A stretch of DNA of 64,000 bases from Euryodendron excelsum (taxonomy: Eukaryota; Streptophyta; Magnoliopsida; Ericales; Pentaphylacaceae), in NCBI GenBank assembly GCA_033060915.1, contig CM065381.1:30637336-30701335 (forward strand), given 5' to 3'. The notes below the pieces were generated by a model, which was given only the letters and a program-made list of their open reading frames with translations, was not told the origin of the DNA and did no database searches. Position numbers and translations under genes: made by a program. How positions within the stretch are numbered: position 1 is the stretch's first letter; each line of letters starts with the position of its first letter. Positions 1 through 11,899 of this stretch are shown here, in pieces.

Positions 1-1154
1 TATATACAAAAAATTATATTGTTGTAAAAAACTTTAACTCAGATTCAGTTGGTTAAGATTTGAAATTTTAATAAGTTGTTTTGAGATTTGGGTAATCAAG
101 CATCCATGGATACAAAAAGTTTTGAAATTTGGGTATTTTTTTTTACTTTTTAAAATAGTAGAAGATGGTAATTAGATATATAAAATATTAAATAAGTAAG
201 AGTATTTTAATTTAGTATTAGAATAGAAGGTTAGAAATTAAGATTGTGTTGTTTATTTGGCCAAATAATGAAGGTTTAATATTCAATGAGACCAAATGTA
301 AATTATAGTAAATTCAAAAGGGGTAAATATAAGTGTTAGTATTTTTAGTGGGGTCAAAACATATATTTATAACTTAAAGATTAAATAATACTCATAAATA
401 TTTTTAAAAATATAATAAAAATTACCAAGCCAGTGGAGACTGCTGCCCCACTCTCCCCCTTCATAGATCCACCCTTATACAACATATGTATTACAGGTAG
501 ACATGGGCCACTTCGGGCTGGGATTGTACCTTATTATTACAATAAATAATGCCTATCACATTTAGGTCACAACAAAAATTCTAGTTGCTCGATATGCATT
601 AGTATGTTGGTTTCAAATGTAGATCACTCGTTCAAGCCTCATACCACCTCTTTACAATAATTACATTATACGTACATGCATAATACTCAAAAATATGTAT
701 GCAGTTTTCAAACCTCAAAAAATCATGCATAGTATTCAACTTACATAAATTAGTTTTTTTTTTTTTCTGTTTTTTTACTTTGAGTGGGTCGAGTGACCCA
801 CACAAATGTTTGTAGCTCCACTCCTAGGAAAAGATATGCCTGCCAGGTAAATTCATGGCTATATATGGTAGTGGTGTTTGTAGTGATTTCTGTAATGTTG
901 GCAACGGTATCATGACAGTGATACAATAGGAAAAAGCAGGTTTTTGGTTTCTAAGCATTCATGTTTTGCTTCCATTGCATGTTAATATCTAACTTTTTTT
1001 TGGCTTGCAAAAGAACTATTATGAGAGTTAATTACCAATTGCCTTTTCTTTAGTCTAATGCCTTTACTTGAGAGAGAGGAGTACATGGTAGTCATGGAGG
1101 CTGGAGCCCTCAAGTACTTCTCAATATACTAAATATATATATATATATATATAT

Positions 1155-1192
<38 letters not shown>

Positions 1193-3656
1193 TGCAGATC
1201 AGGATTAATTAAACGCTGAACCTAGCTACACCACCCATTTGAAGATATGAACAACAACCCAATCCAATGGTTTCTGGAACCATGTTTTTTGACTTTCCAT
1301 AACAAACCCAAGCAGTTGGAAGCCCACAGGGAGAACTTAATATTATTGAATGTTGCTGCAGGCACTTTAACATATTGCCATGCATGGTTGCATCACATCT
1401 GTTTTCAATTATTTGTTCACAAGTTATCTGTTATATCCAGCTAGAAATCTAATACAAACCTCAAAAAGAACTTTTGCATCCACTTGCAAGGCTCAAGAAC
1501 CCATAAAACTTGTGATATTCTAGCTTTGAATCCACCCTATAAAAACCCACTTGAATAGTTGAATAACAAGGGAGGAGACTTGAACCTTGTCCAACATTTG
1601 TGAAACTGTACCCATTAAATACATTTTTCATGTTAAAATAAGTTTTTCTCACTGATAAAAAAATATTGAATGGTCAGATAGAATCAACTGCTCAATAGTC
1701 ATCGTTATTAAATTAAGACATAAGGTGGTTTATTAACTCAGCAACATGAATTTATAATTAATAATAAGACTTTTAATACAGTAAATAATACATAGCAAAA
1801 TTTGATATGTATGAGTACCAAAAAACTTTGTACTATCGGACTACTGAATTTTTTTTTCTCATTGACAGTCTCTACCTTCTCATTTGGTTACACAAATGGG
1901 GAACTATATGTAGATTGGTGATGTGGGAAAAATTTTAGATATTACTTTCTTACGTATATTTGATGGATTCCTCATGATAGAACTTAAATTTGTGTGACAG
2001 TAAGAACTTTGTCTAAAGATGGGTATCCATCCTATCTTGAGTTTTTGTTCTTTTCATTAAAGCCATGTGTTGACATTGAGATTTGACACAGATTAAGAAT
2101 CCCCCGTAATCCATTTTGGCAAACCCCAAATCATTTTGTATAAAACCACAAAAAGAATAGTTAAAGGAACAATGACAAAAACAGAGCAATTGAAAACCTT
2201 GGTGTTAATTTGGTACAGAGACATCACGGTTAGGTTGGAAGATTTTGAGGTTTATTAAACTCCTTCCATCGCTTATAAAAAGAATTGGCGTTAACTCTTT
2301 CCCACAATGAGTAAAGTGAACAAATGGTCACCTGTTTCCACTAAGTTTTGTGGTGTCTTTTTAGGTTTTCAAGTACCTTTGCTACAAAAATCAGATACAG
2401 CAAATAAAGATTAAATTCACTTCATTACTTTATTTTTTCTTTTCTTCTAAAAGGGTAGTGGGGTGGCGGAACCAATATTTTCCATGGCCTTTTGATGTGG
2501 GCTTCACTAGTACTCTCTCTGATCCCTCTCCAACAATTGGCCTAAAATGTGGGCCCTTTATCAAATGATTTGTTGCTGTCTACCTTGATGAAGCTAATTA
2601 AATCTCACAAACTTTTATTTTTTCATGTTATGTTAAGATTGCTCTACTGCAATTTAGACATTATTCGTTCAAAATATAAAAATAGCAAAACAGCCTCTCC
2701 ACAAATGACCGTAAGACTAGGTACATCTTCTACTTTCTAAATCTCACAATGTTTGGAGTTTCATATTCCCTTGATTTTTTTTACTTTTTTTTTTTTTTTT
2801 TTTATGTTTATGATTCTTTAAGCATAATTATGATCATATTCTACACTATTATTATCACATGAAGAAGTTGTGAAGGGCTGTCATGTGCAACTAGAAGCAA
2901 TCATTCATATGAATTTGTAGTACCCTTACATGCCACCCTGTGAGTATTAATTTAAGCTTAGCTATTTTTGTTATTTTTAAAAGCATCAAATGGTTGCAGC
3001 CATGGCAATCTAAGGCCTAATGTGCTTTTTCTTGGGATTAGGTCCTCCGAGATTGAGCCTTCATATTGTCTCCTATTTGGGTTCCCATAGGTAAAATTAG
3101 TCAAATTGAAATTCTACCTATGTGTTTGCTTTGTGATAATGGATGATATTATAATCCCATTAATATCACCCACTTCAATGGAAAGGGGATAATATTGACT
3201 GCTTTTTTTCATATTTTGTCAGTCAAAAAGGAAAAGACAGACACTTGGAGTTTTTAATGCATGAAAACAAAACAACATGATTAAAAGTGATGATATTACT
3301 TTAACCTTGTCTTCTTTTTTGAGAAAGCATTAATCCTTTATTTATTTATTATTTTTTTTTTTTTAAGGAAAAAGGTTTGGGACTCTGGGGGCTCATGAAC
3401 AGGGCAAGGTTAGGTAGCCAAATTGAAGAAAGAAGAAGAAGACTATCTAGGAGTGTTGAAAAAAATTAAACCTCAATGTCTAAGCACTATTGAAAGAGTA
3501 GCTCATTTGTTCATTATTGACCTGTAAGGTCTCCAGACTTGGCTCATTTCTTCTCTCAAGTCTCTTCCCCCTTTCTCTAAAGTGCAACTTGTATACCATT
3601 TTTGACTATTTTTTCCCATCCAAGGGATAAATGATATGGAATTTGAACTTGGTCAG
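1..3656. other. AT-rich intergenic DNA without a recognisable gene
   Basis: No reading frame here has a recognisable domain, and base composition is uniformly AT-rich with many T/A homopolymers. A compound microsatellite lies at 1132-1189. Around 775-835 a segment resembles the right part of the hAT-type element at 4493-5404 (GTGGGTC, GTGACCCAC, then AGCTCCACTCCTAG), so a decayed copy of that family may be present. I could not define its left end or a target duplication. Confidence 0.5.
1132..1189. repeat. Compound microsatellite (AT)n-(AG)n
   Basis: About eleven AT dinucleotides are followed, after a short TGT spacer, by about sixteen AG dinucleotides. It lies in intergenic DNA and is likely polymorphic in length. 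Confidence 0.9.
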
Positions 3657-3872
3657 CAAAGGCGGACGGAGGGGCCAAAGGGCATAACCCCCTAAGTTTC
3701 AAATTATTCTTTTATTCGTCCTAATTTTTGCTCTTAGATCCTTCATTTATTAAGGCTTGGCCTCCCCAAACTTAATACTTTTTTCATTAAGATCCAGATA
3801 TATAGATATATGTATGTATATATCATTTAATGAATTTACTCTCGCTTAGCATGATTCCTGCGTCCGCGATTG
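3657..3872. mobile_element. Short hAT-like non-autonomous element (decayed)
   Basis: The left end reads CAAAGGCGGACGGAGG. The reverse complement of the right end reads CAATCGCGGACGCAGG. These form imperfect terminal inverted repeats of the GGCGGA type seen in many plant hAT elements. The body is about 216 bp with no coding capacity. The flanking 8-mers do not match, so no target duplication can be shown. The left boundary could instead be 3 bp earlier (CAG). Confidence 0.45.
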
Positions 3873-4492
3873 CACACAAATGACTATGCATGTGTACTAT
3901 CTCGTCAAGTCCATAAAATGAACTTTCTAATTAGAGCAGTCAACCGTTTTTCAAAAATTTCATTGGGTGAGTCCATAGAGTAGCCAACATAACTAACTCC
4001 TCATCTTTATTTTGGGAAATACGCATTGTAGGCTTATGAAGCCCATGTAAGGTCCTTTATTTTAGACTTATCAAGCCCATCTAACGACCTCCTTTATTTT
4101 GGACAACATTTTATCTGAGGTTCTTCTTTCAGCCTAACATTTTAGGTTGTTTTGATGAGGAAAATTCTAATATGACAGAAAAATTAAAAAGAAAAAGTTC
4201 ACAAGACTAATGTGATTATGAAATTTTTACAATTAAGAGTCATTTTGATGGATATTTTGTTTAAAGTGAAAGGTTTTAATTTAGCTACATTATTCTGTGC
4301 AAAATTTTGTAAAATTTGTTTTCTTTATATATTGTTACTTTTTAAAAAACCAATCATTTCTCCACAAAGGATCTTAAAATTTATTTCAATTAGGCTTGAT
4401 AGTTTAAACACAACCTTAAATTTTATCTAACATTGTACTTGAGGTTAATCTGGTACTTAGAATCTCAATCATTTCTTTTGGTGATTTATATA

Positions 4493-5404
4493 CAGTGGCG
4501 GTTCTAAAAATTTTTTTTGATGGGGTCATATGAAAACTTGAATACTAATTTTAATATATACATAAAATAATATAATATCTTAATTCTATTGTTTTTAGCC
4601 AAAAAAAAAAAAGGCAAATATATGTATTTTTACAATTATCATCAATAAAATTTCATATTTTGAAAATGGTTAAAAAAAACATTATTAATACCATCAAATA
4701 TATCTTTCCCCATGTATATTACCAAATAATCATTCATTCATATAACTAATAAACAATATATACATATATATTCAGTTTGATCCTACGAATATATCATTCT
4801 CCATGTATATCACCAAATAATCATTTATTTATAGAGGTTGAACTAATAAAAAAAAAAAACATATTCAGTTTGATCCTACAAATGATCGAGGAGCAAAGCT
4901 AGCTAAGTAGTAATGGCGTCTTCACCCATAGCATATGGTTACGGGTTCAACTCACTCTCCCCCTTCTAAGGGCTTTAGCTCTCGAATATAGTAACAAAAA
5001 AAAAAAAATAAAACTTTCATAGTGATCAATGGTGGGACCTCTGAAATAAAAGTTAAGTGATATTTAGTTTCTCGTAACCCATAAATATTGAAAGAAAAAT
5101 TTGAAAACAAAAAGAAAAAAAGACAGTATGTGAAGAAGAAAAAGACTACAGGGAAGCACTGATTGCGAAAGTAGCACCAATTGCAGCACATCGATAACTA
5201 GGCAGCAAAGTTCTCTCTCTCTCTCTAATGGCACAAACAATGTGTTGGGTTTGGAATTTATGTAGGTTATGAGATTAAGTATTTTTTTAGTGGGGTCAAC
5301 AATTTAATTTTTTTTTAAATGTATAACATTAAAAGAAAATTTGGGGTTTTTAATTGATGATGGGGTCAGCTGACCCCACCAGCTCCTATGTGTTGCCACC
5401 CCTG
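4493..5404. mobile_element. hAT-type non-autonomous transposon, 912 bp, with 8-bp target duplication
   Basis: The left terminus is CAGTGGCGGTTCT and the right terminus, reverse-complemented, is CAGGGGTGGCAAC, an imperfect inverted repeat typical of hAT ends. The flanking 8-mers are TTTATATA (4485-4492) and CTTATATA (5405-5412), which match at 7 of 8 positions. There is no transposase, so the element would have to be mobilised in trans. A SINE-like unit sits inside at about 4877-5008. Confidence 0.7.
4877..5008 (+). mobile_element. tRNA-derived SINE-like unit with poly(A) tail
   Basis: A pol III box-A-like motif TAGCTAAGTAG is followed about 50 bp later by a box-B-like GGGTTCAACTC. The unit ends in an A-run at 4995-5008. 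This spacing and tail fit a short tRNA-derived retroposon. It is nested in the hAT-type element. The exact 5' end and a target duplication are not resolved. Confidence 0.5.
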
Positions 5405-6207
5405 CTTATATATAATCTCCCACAAAATCAAATGTTTATTTTATTTGTACTAGAAGGGTGGTACGCATTATGTGGGTGTGTTATACTACACTCAATTACT
5501 TTCTCTATCACTAATTTAGTAGTGAATAGTTGCAGAATTTGAAGAAGTTGTTTGATTGTGAGTTTTACATAATTATCCTTGTATGTGTTGAATATAAAAT
5601 GGTTAAACTCCTTGCTATGGGTCATTTTTATCCTAAAAAAGAAAAATTAAAGTGGAGGCTTCACCAAAAGAGTTTGATTTATAATAATATAGATTAATAG
5701 ATAAATTATTCAAGCAAACTCATCAAATAAAATTAAACACTAGATAATTAAGGAGATGGTTATCATTAGGGTCACTATGATCATGTTTTTAGATCACTTT
5801 GCAAGATCATGCGCAACTTTAACACACACGGGATTTTGATTAGTGGATGAATTTGGAAAGTAATACAATGATTAACAAAAAGTGGTCCTTTCCAAATTTA
5901 AAGCTTAGATCATGTTTTTAAATATAAATTGGTGGAAGCTCAAAAGTTAATAATTGTTGGGCTGGATGATGAGTTGGGCCATACGAAAGCAAGCATAAAG
6001 TATGCATACAGGGATGAGTTTTTGTTGTCGTCTAAGTAATGCGCGGTTGTGTACTGTCACGCCATTTTAAAATATATATATATATATTTTTTTTTTAATT
6101 TTAAAAAATTAGACCTACCTCATAGAGAATTTGCCTTAGATTTATTACCATTAAAATATTGAGTTTGATTCAAAGAGTTTTAACCACTTCAATCCACTAA
6201 CATTTTT
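5405..6207. other. AT-rich intergenic DNA
   Basis: No coding region, RNA gene or element boundary is recognised. Several A/T homopolymers and a short TA run are present. Confidence 0.5.
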
Positions 6208-6672
6208 TTAGAGCATTTTTAAAGAATTTTCTTCCGCGGAATGTTTTGTACCAAATTACATAGCTAAATTTCTTAAATAATAAGAGTATTTTCAGGTTAC
6301 TCTCTAAAGTAGTTAGTTAAACTATACTTAAAAATTTTATTTTTTTTTATTATTTTAGCTAGTTGTTTTTTAAAAAATGCTCCAACAATATTTTTTATTT
6401 TAACTAGTTACCTCATGAATTATTCATTTTTTTAACATTAACCCTTAAGAAAAAGGAAAAAAAAGAAAAAAAGAAAAAGAGGAGACATAGTGAGAGAGAT
6501 TTGAGAATTAAAATTTAGATAGTCACTTTTGATTCTCTACATTTATAGAGTCAAAATGAAACTTTCTAAAATAGAGAGGATATGGAGAGCCGATTAGAGA
6601 ATCATTTTTAAGATTTAACTTTTTAAAATAACTAAGAGAGCAATTTTAGAGAGCTCCTTAGAGATGCTCTAA
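6208..6672. mobile_element. TIR element (MITE-like), copy 1
   Basis: The left end TTAGAGCATTTTTAAAG is mirrored by the right end ...AGATGCTCTAA. The interior is AT-rich and non-coding. A related copy with the same ends lies at 52102-52467. Ancient length changes and A/T-rich flanks prevent a clear target duplication, so the superfamily is uncertain. Confidence 0.55.
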
Positions 6673-7558
6673 AAAACTTTTTTTTTTTTTTTTTTGTGTG
6701 TAAATAATCTCTATAATGACTCTAACCAAATAGAAAATTTACATTTTTTTCAAAATATTAGATTTTACAGCTGAAAATGCCAATAGTCTGATAGATCATG
6801 ACTTGCATCAAAGCATTCTCCATGCATGCGGACATAATGATTTACTGGGCTACTTGTTGACCCTAAGAAACAAACACAACCAAAATCCAATGAGTTCGGC
6901 CTCCGAGGCATGGGGTAGATGGGGCCATGGCCTATTCTAACACAACATCCCCAAGATTTATAGACTAGTTGGCCCAAATAAAGTGAACAAAATGTGACTA
7001 CATCGCACAATTGGACAAGCTGCTAATGATTTTGAGAAAAATTATTCAGTCTTACAAAAGTTTGGTGGCTCATCTTCTCCTAATACAGTAGGTCTTTCTT
7101 ATTAGATGGATTCTGAACACACTTATTAGACTTAATCAATAGGTGAAGGAGTCTCTCAATGTCAGTGTTGGTCAGCAGAGTGCTTTTGCCATTGGTGCTC
7201 TTTTCGATCTCTACACATTTCACCGATCCACCGGAAATTCTCTCTACCCCACCCCATCTCCACTGGACCTGTTACCAAGAGTATCCTTAAAAAAAGAAAC
7301 ATTTCCTATCCCAGCCATTTCGCATCGTCTCATTCAAAACTCCAGTCATGACATTCCTTCTCTCCCACTTCATACTTCGAAAAGCACCGTTCTTATATAG
7401 ATAAACGCACTGCACTCTGACAAGAGGAAGATGATTGACATGATACTCCACACTGAATAATTTCTCCATGATTGGCAACCAGCTTGAGACATAATCTTGA
7501 GTTAGCTCATTGAGAAATAAATTTTCTTTCTACTTTAATTTATATCTAACAAACTCTA
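6673..7558. other. Intergenic DNA upstream of PSB27
   Basis: It contains a T homopolymer near 6680 and no reading frame with recognisable protein features. Frames of 80-85 codons at 6765-7010 (minus) and 7143-7400 (plus) match no family I know. Confidence 0.4.
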
Positions 7559-7559
7559 A

Positions 7560-7775
7560 GAATTGGTTTGGTGGTTAAAGCTTGGGACTTGAGAATCTGC
7601 TTCCTCTAAGATCTCAAGTTTAAAACTTCATAAGTGCTATTTACTCTTTGGAGCAACTCTTGAGTCCTAAAATCTTTGATTTGATAATTATTAAATTTGT
7701 GTGAAACGAAAAATTACACAAATACCAAAATTAGTTGTGATACACCCGGATACCCGGTCATAAAACAATAAAGAA
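7560..7775 (+). mobile_element. SINE-like retroposon, copy 1
   Basis: The unit begins GGTTTGGTGGTTAAAGC (box-A-like) and continues with AAGTTTAAAACTTC (degenerate box B). It shares a colinear order of motifs with the copy at 18071-18293: CCTCTAAGAT, GTGCTA, CTTTGG, TTTGTGTG and a 3' CACCCGGATACC-like segment. The layout resembles tRNA-derived plant SINEs of the Au type. It ends about 230 bp upstream of the PSB27 start codon. Confidence 0.55.
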
Positions 7776-7936
7776 ATAAAAATTTATACACAAGACTCCT
7801 GATAAGGTAAAACTAAAACTATGTTCATGTGGAATTAATGTTCGAGGCCTCTAGGGGTGTCTGCCTCATTACCCTACACCTGCATGTCACACCAAAATCT
7901 CATTGGACCTTGTCTTATCCATATGCTAAAAATGGT

Positions 7937-7959
7937 GATAAGGTGATAAGCCCACGTGG
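7937..7959 (+). promoter_or_regulatory. I-box pair adjoining a G-box, upstream of PSB27
   Basis: GATAAGG (7937-7943) and GATAAG (7945-7950) are followed immediately by CCACGTGG (7952-7959), which holds the palindromic G-box core CACGTG. I-box plus G-box pairs are an established light-responsive module in nuclear photosynthesis genes such as rbcS. The module ends 47 bp before the ATG, so it is either core promoter or early transcribed leader. No TATA box is evident, and a pyrimidine-rich CTCTCTCTCC follows at 7991-8000. Confidence 0.6.
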
Positions 7960-8005
7960 CAAAAAAAAACCAAACCATATTACCAAAAACTCTCTCTCTC
8001 CAACA

Positions 8006-8539
8006 ATGGCTTCCGCAAACCTGATCACTCCCACAACCACCAAACCAAAACTACTCACAGCACCCATCAAGTCCAAACTCAACAGTACTCCCACCGCCTC
8101 CACCCCAAATGCCACAACCACCACCCCATCACAACCCCACCGCCGCAGGTTCATGTCCCTCACCACCGCAAATATTCTCTCCCCTGCATTGCTCCTCCCG
8201 GTCACCTCCGCATGGGCGGCTTCTGATAACGAGTACGTAAAGGAGACCGAAGAGGTGATCAACAAGGTCAGAACCACCATCACCCTGGATAAAAGTGATC
8301 CCAACGTGGCTGCTGCAGTGGCTGAGCTAAGGGAGACCTCCAACTCATGGGTGGCCAAGTACAGGAGAGAGAAAGCTCTACTAGGCCGCCCTTCCTTCCG
8401 GGATATCTACTCCGCCCTCAATGCTGTCTCAGGCCATTATATTAGCTTTGGCCAGACGGCGCCGATTCCGGCGAAGAGGAAGGCTAGAATACTAGAAGAA
8501 GTGGATACGGCTGAGAGGGCTCTATTGAGAGGAAGATAG
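8006..8539 (+). CDS. PSB27-1: Photosystem II assembly/repair protein Psb27, chloroplast thylakoid lumen
   Basis: Psb27 binds the lumenal side of CP43 in photosystem II intermediates and helps assembly and repair of the manganese cluster. The encoded protein is 177 residues, close to the usual plant length. Residues 1-45 are rich in Ser, Thr and Pro and look like a stromal transit peptide. An arginine triplet (46-48), a hydrophobic stretch (about 52-68) and Ala-Trp-Ala at 69-71 then form a lumen-targeting signal. The mature part (about 72-177) is helical and charged, with family-typical segments VAELRETSNSWVAKYRRE, GRPSFRDIYSALNAVSGHY and AKRKARILEE. I chose this start over an in-frame ATG at 7829 because its context AACAATGGC is strong and it gives the right transit peptide; the upstream extension crosses promoter-like DNA. 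The gene is intronless. A candidate AATAAA lies at 8699-8704. Confidence 0.93.
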   Translation: MASANLITPTTTKPKLLTAPIKSKLNSTPTASTPNATTTTPSQPHRRRFMSLTTANILSPALLLPVTSAWAASDNEYVKETEEVINKVRTTITLDKSDPNVAAAVAELRETSNSWVAKYRREKALLGRPSFRDIYSALNAVSGHYISFGQTAPIPAKRKARILEEVDTAERALLRGR

Positions 8540-9438
8540 ATGAGGCCTACTATTAAACGGTAGCAATTTTTTATTATATACTTTTAAGTATTTAAATTTT
8601 ATTTTGCCCAGTTTGAGATAAACAATGAGGTTGAATTTTTTAAATTTTGAGGTAGAACGTATGCAGTTTAATAGCATGATTGTCATATCCTAAGTTATGA
8701 ATAAAAAATTAGATGCATAGATTGTTTTTTTTTTTGTTTTGGTTATGCGGTAAGATATGTTTAGGTAAATTTACGTACACCTTAATTAATTTCTTTCTAA
8801 TTTGATCAAAGATAGGCTTAGATGTTATCTTACGTAGACTTTAACTAATCCCCCTCTCTGGCAGTGGTGGACTAAGGATTTGTATAGAGGAGTTTCAAGC
8901 TAAATTTTGTTTAAATTTTGTAGGAACCTAAGTGACTTTTTAAAAATTTTGAAGGCCAATACTTATGTTTCATGGTATATACCCAGAAATCTATAAGAAT
9001 TATAATAAAGTTTAAAAATATTGGGAGAGCCAGCGGGGATTCAGAACATTCAAATATCTCACGTGATTTCAAAAAATTTCCAAATTTCAAAGACAGAACA
9101 TTTGATTTTACGGTTCCATTTTATTTTCAGTAGGCTACTCTTCGGAATTTTGTATAGATCATTCTTATCTTTGATAAAGAGTAAATCCATGATACTGTAA
9201 TCACTAGGTTGGATATTTGGATGCATGCAGCGCTAAATACGAACAACTACATTGATTGAAAGTTTCTTTTAATTCATGTTACCCGAAATGCATAAAACTA
9301 AACACGTTTGGTGGGTGGGTGGGTTATTCCAGGCCACACACTGTAAACAACAAGTTCAAGTGACCATTGATTTTTCTAGGATACGCAAATGTAGCACATG
9401 GAACACAGAAGAGACCAATGGAAAAGGCGTTCTTCCAT

Positions 9439-9470
<32 letters not shown>

Positions 9471-9904
9471 TACTCATGACCATGCAATTACCTCCAAATC
9501 AGATGTATCGGATAAATAAAGAGAACTCAAGCATAGGGCATCCCTCAACCAACTCAAACCAAATATTAAAAGAACAGCAGAAGAAAGAACGAGCAATTTA
9601 TTTTGAAGACAAAAAAAGAATTTTCTATTGTGAAGTTTTCTTTTGGTAACTTTGGGTGAAGTTTGAAGCTCAATCAATATTGTACATTTGGTAATGTGGG
9701 TGGGTTGGACCATAGTTACCGAGAGGAAACGGAAAATTTAAGAAAAAGGCAAAAAGTTAGGTGATATAAAATTCAATATGTTGTCATAAAAAAATTTATT
9801 AAGAATCTTAATATATATATTAAAATATTTTTATGATCAAGTACCACATAATATCTATAAAATTTTATTAAACCAATTGTATAGTATCGTTAAAACATAA
9901 AAAT
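8540..9904. other. 3' flank of PSB27 and intergenic DNA
   Basis: This region includes the probable PSB27 3' UTR with AATAAA near 8700. A lone hAT-like left end, CAGTGGTGGACTAAGG, occurs near 8864 without a matching right end. A (CA)n run lies at 9439-9464. Near 9709 the short stretch CCATAGTTACCGAGAGG resembles the terminus of the foldback repeat at 60329-60845, which suggests a fragment of that family. Confidence 0.4.
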
Positions 9905-10610
9905 TAGAGATGTCAATTTGCCTCGATTAATCAGGGATCCACCCCACCCCCATTGGGACGGAATGAGGTTGCTTTAAACAGAGGATGGGGCTGAAGGTAG
10001 TACCTTACATAGAGATTGGGACGGGAATGAGTTTTGTCTACAGCACTCAGAACCCGCCCCAAGTAGGGAATTTGTCAAAAATTTTCTTAAGTTTCTTCCA
10101 TGCCAACAATTGTTTTAAAATGAGCTTGTTTGGATTGTTTTATGACGCTCTTATGTTTCCTTGGCAATACTGATGTGGGACAAAGTGATAATTACAATCA
10201 TGATTCTTTGGAACTAAAACGATGTACTTTTAACACTTGAATAGTCCAAATGAAACTATCCCACATCAAAAATATAATGAAGCAAAAGGTATCCAACCCT
10301 CAATAAAAGCATCTCACATCCCTATTGCAAGCAAATCATGCACCTAAAACATGCCATGTGGTGTCAGGAATGCAATTGTTAGTTCAAAATTTTTTTTATT
10401 TAAATCAATGAATTGAGTTTAAAATTTTATTCTAAAATGTAATAACTAACCTGATGGAGAACTCGAACTCGAACCGTGAAATGAAATTTCAAAATGCTCG
10501 CCGCTCCACTTATTTTTTTGGGGTGGGATAGGGATGGGGTAGGGGTTTTTCAATTTAAACGGGAGTGAGGTAAGAGTAACTCATACCAACTTGTCTCGTT
10601 GTCATCCCTA
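9905..10610. mobile_element. hAT-type non-autonomous element, 706 bp, with near-perfect target duplication
   Basis: The left end TAGAGATGTCAA and the reverse complement of the right end TAGGGATGACAA are inverted repeats of the common plant hAT form TAGGGATGGCAA. The flanks are ATAAAAAT (9897-9904) and ATAAAATT (10611-10618), 7 of 8 identical. The subterminal regions are G-rich (left near 9945-10070) and similarly G-rich near 10517-10580, which is usual for this group. There is no coding capacity. Confidence 0.65.
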
Positions 10611-10627
10611 ATAAAATTTGAGAAAGA

Positions 10628-10790
10628 AAAATACTAAAAAATTATGAGAATTGATTTTTTAAAGAATTTTCATGAATTTTTTTTGAAAGATTCTGACAAG
10701 TTTCTTTAAATTACTCTCAGAAACGTTTTTTTTTTTTTTAAGTTTTTCCTTAAAATTTCATTACAATTTCATACTTTTCCTAATAGAGTT
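10628..10790 (+). repeat. Dispersed repeat, copy A
   Basis: A roughly 160-bp segment is colinear with 19992-20180. Both contain AAATACTAAAA, TTATGAGAA, TTTTCAT and a series of GTTTC/TTTCCT motifs, with substitutions and small indels. It directly follows the right flank of the hAT-type element. No protein or element termini are recognised. Confidence 0.4.
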
Positions 10791-10830
10791 ATCTTGTAAG
10801 TATGGGTTGGACATTACTTCGGGCTATGTC

Positions 10831-10873
10831 TATCTCTCTCTCTCTCTCTCTCTCTTGCCCCCCCCTCCCCCCA
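10831..10873. repeat. (CT)n microsatellite followed by a C-rich tract
   Basis: About thirteen CT units run into a block of eight Cs, a TCC and a second C block. No function is inferred. Confidence 0.85.
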
Positions 10874-11899
10874 GGCGCTTGCTAAAATTCTGAGAAAAGG
10901 GTGAGTTAAACCAATCTTTAAATACTGCTACTTGGCTAACTTCTCTCCAAAGGAAATAAAAGGAATTGGTCTATTGATTCTGAAAAACCAGCATAATATT
11001 TCTTCATGATCAAGTCCAAAGGGGCAATCAAAAATCCATTTGATAGCTTCATGAAAATATAAGCACTGTTCTGTTTGATATCTATAGATAAGGCAAAAAT
11101 TAAGTTGCTATTTTATTGAAGAAAATGCAACGAACCAACCTTTCAGAATGTAATCAGATGGTGTGTCCTATGTTTGAATGCACTACGGCATTTAAGCATA
11201 AAATGAGCGAGAAATGTGGATGCATCTAGAACACAAGTTTCGTGTCTGATCTCTCAAATAAAAACTGTGTATCTCTTTATAATACAAAAATTATCCTTCA
11301 AAAGTTATTATACTACTATTAAAACTTTTCTTGTATTTATTAACTTGGAGGGTGTGTAAGAATAAACATTTCTTTTTACACAAAGCAACGACTACTATAC
11401 TAGAAGCTACAAACCCATAACATGGATTGATCTCGTAATTTCTGGGAAACAAAAAAATTGAAAGCTTCTTGTTTTTCATGTTCTCGAAAACAAAAAGAAA
11501 ACATGACTATTCAAAACACCGTAGGTTTTATATTATTATATTTTGTATGAAAACAGTTTCGAAAGCTCAAAAAATACTTTTTTAATAGTTTCCAAACTTG
11601 TTGTGTTTTTTGAGAAAACAAGTTCTAATACCGATTTACCAAACACAGTTTCAATAAAAATAGTTTTTGGAACTAATTCGCTAAATGTGTTTTCGACGAA
11701 CTTCAAAAAACGAAAACAAAAAACATGAACCAAAACTGTAATCAAACAGAGACTTATTTATGGACTTGTTTAAGTAGTTTATCTTTTTCTACTCTTTTTC
11801 TTTTGTGTTTTTATCAAAAAAGTCAAAAGCAAAAACTAAAGCCCCATTAGGAAGGTATAAAATTAAGTCTTGCTTTGAGAAAGTTTATAAAGACAAAAA

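Noticed and set aside
1247..1444. 65-codon frame as a small gene
   Set aside because: There is no similarity to known proteins, no upstream promoter beyond a microsatellite, and the length is within chance expectation.
7915..8358. Minus-strand 147-codon frame opposite PSB27
   Set aside because: It is the antisense shadow of a clearly coding, conserved gene with biased codon use. It has no recognised features of its own.
8864..9060. Complete hAT element starting CAGTGGTGGACTAAGG
   Set aside because: Only the left end is recognisable. No matching right terminus or 8-bp duplication was found, so it is mentioned only as a fragment.
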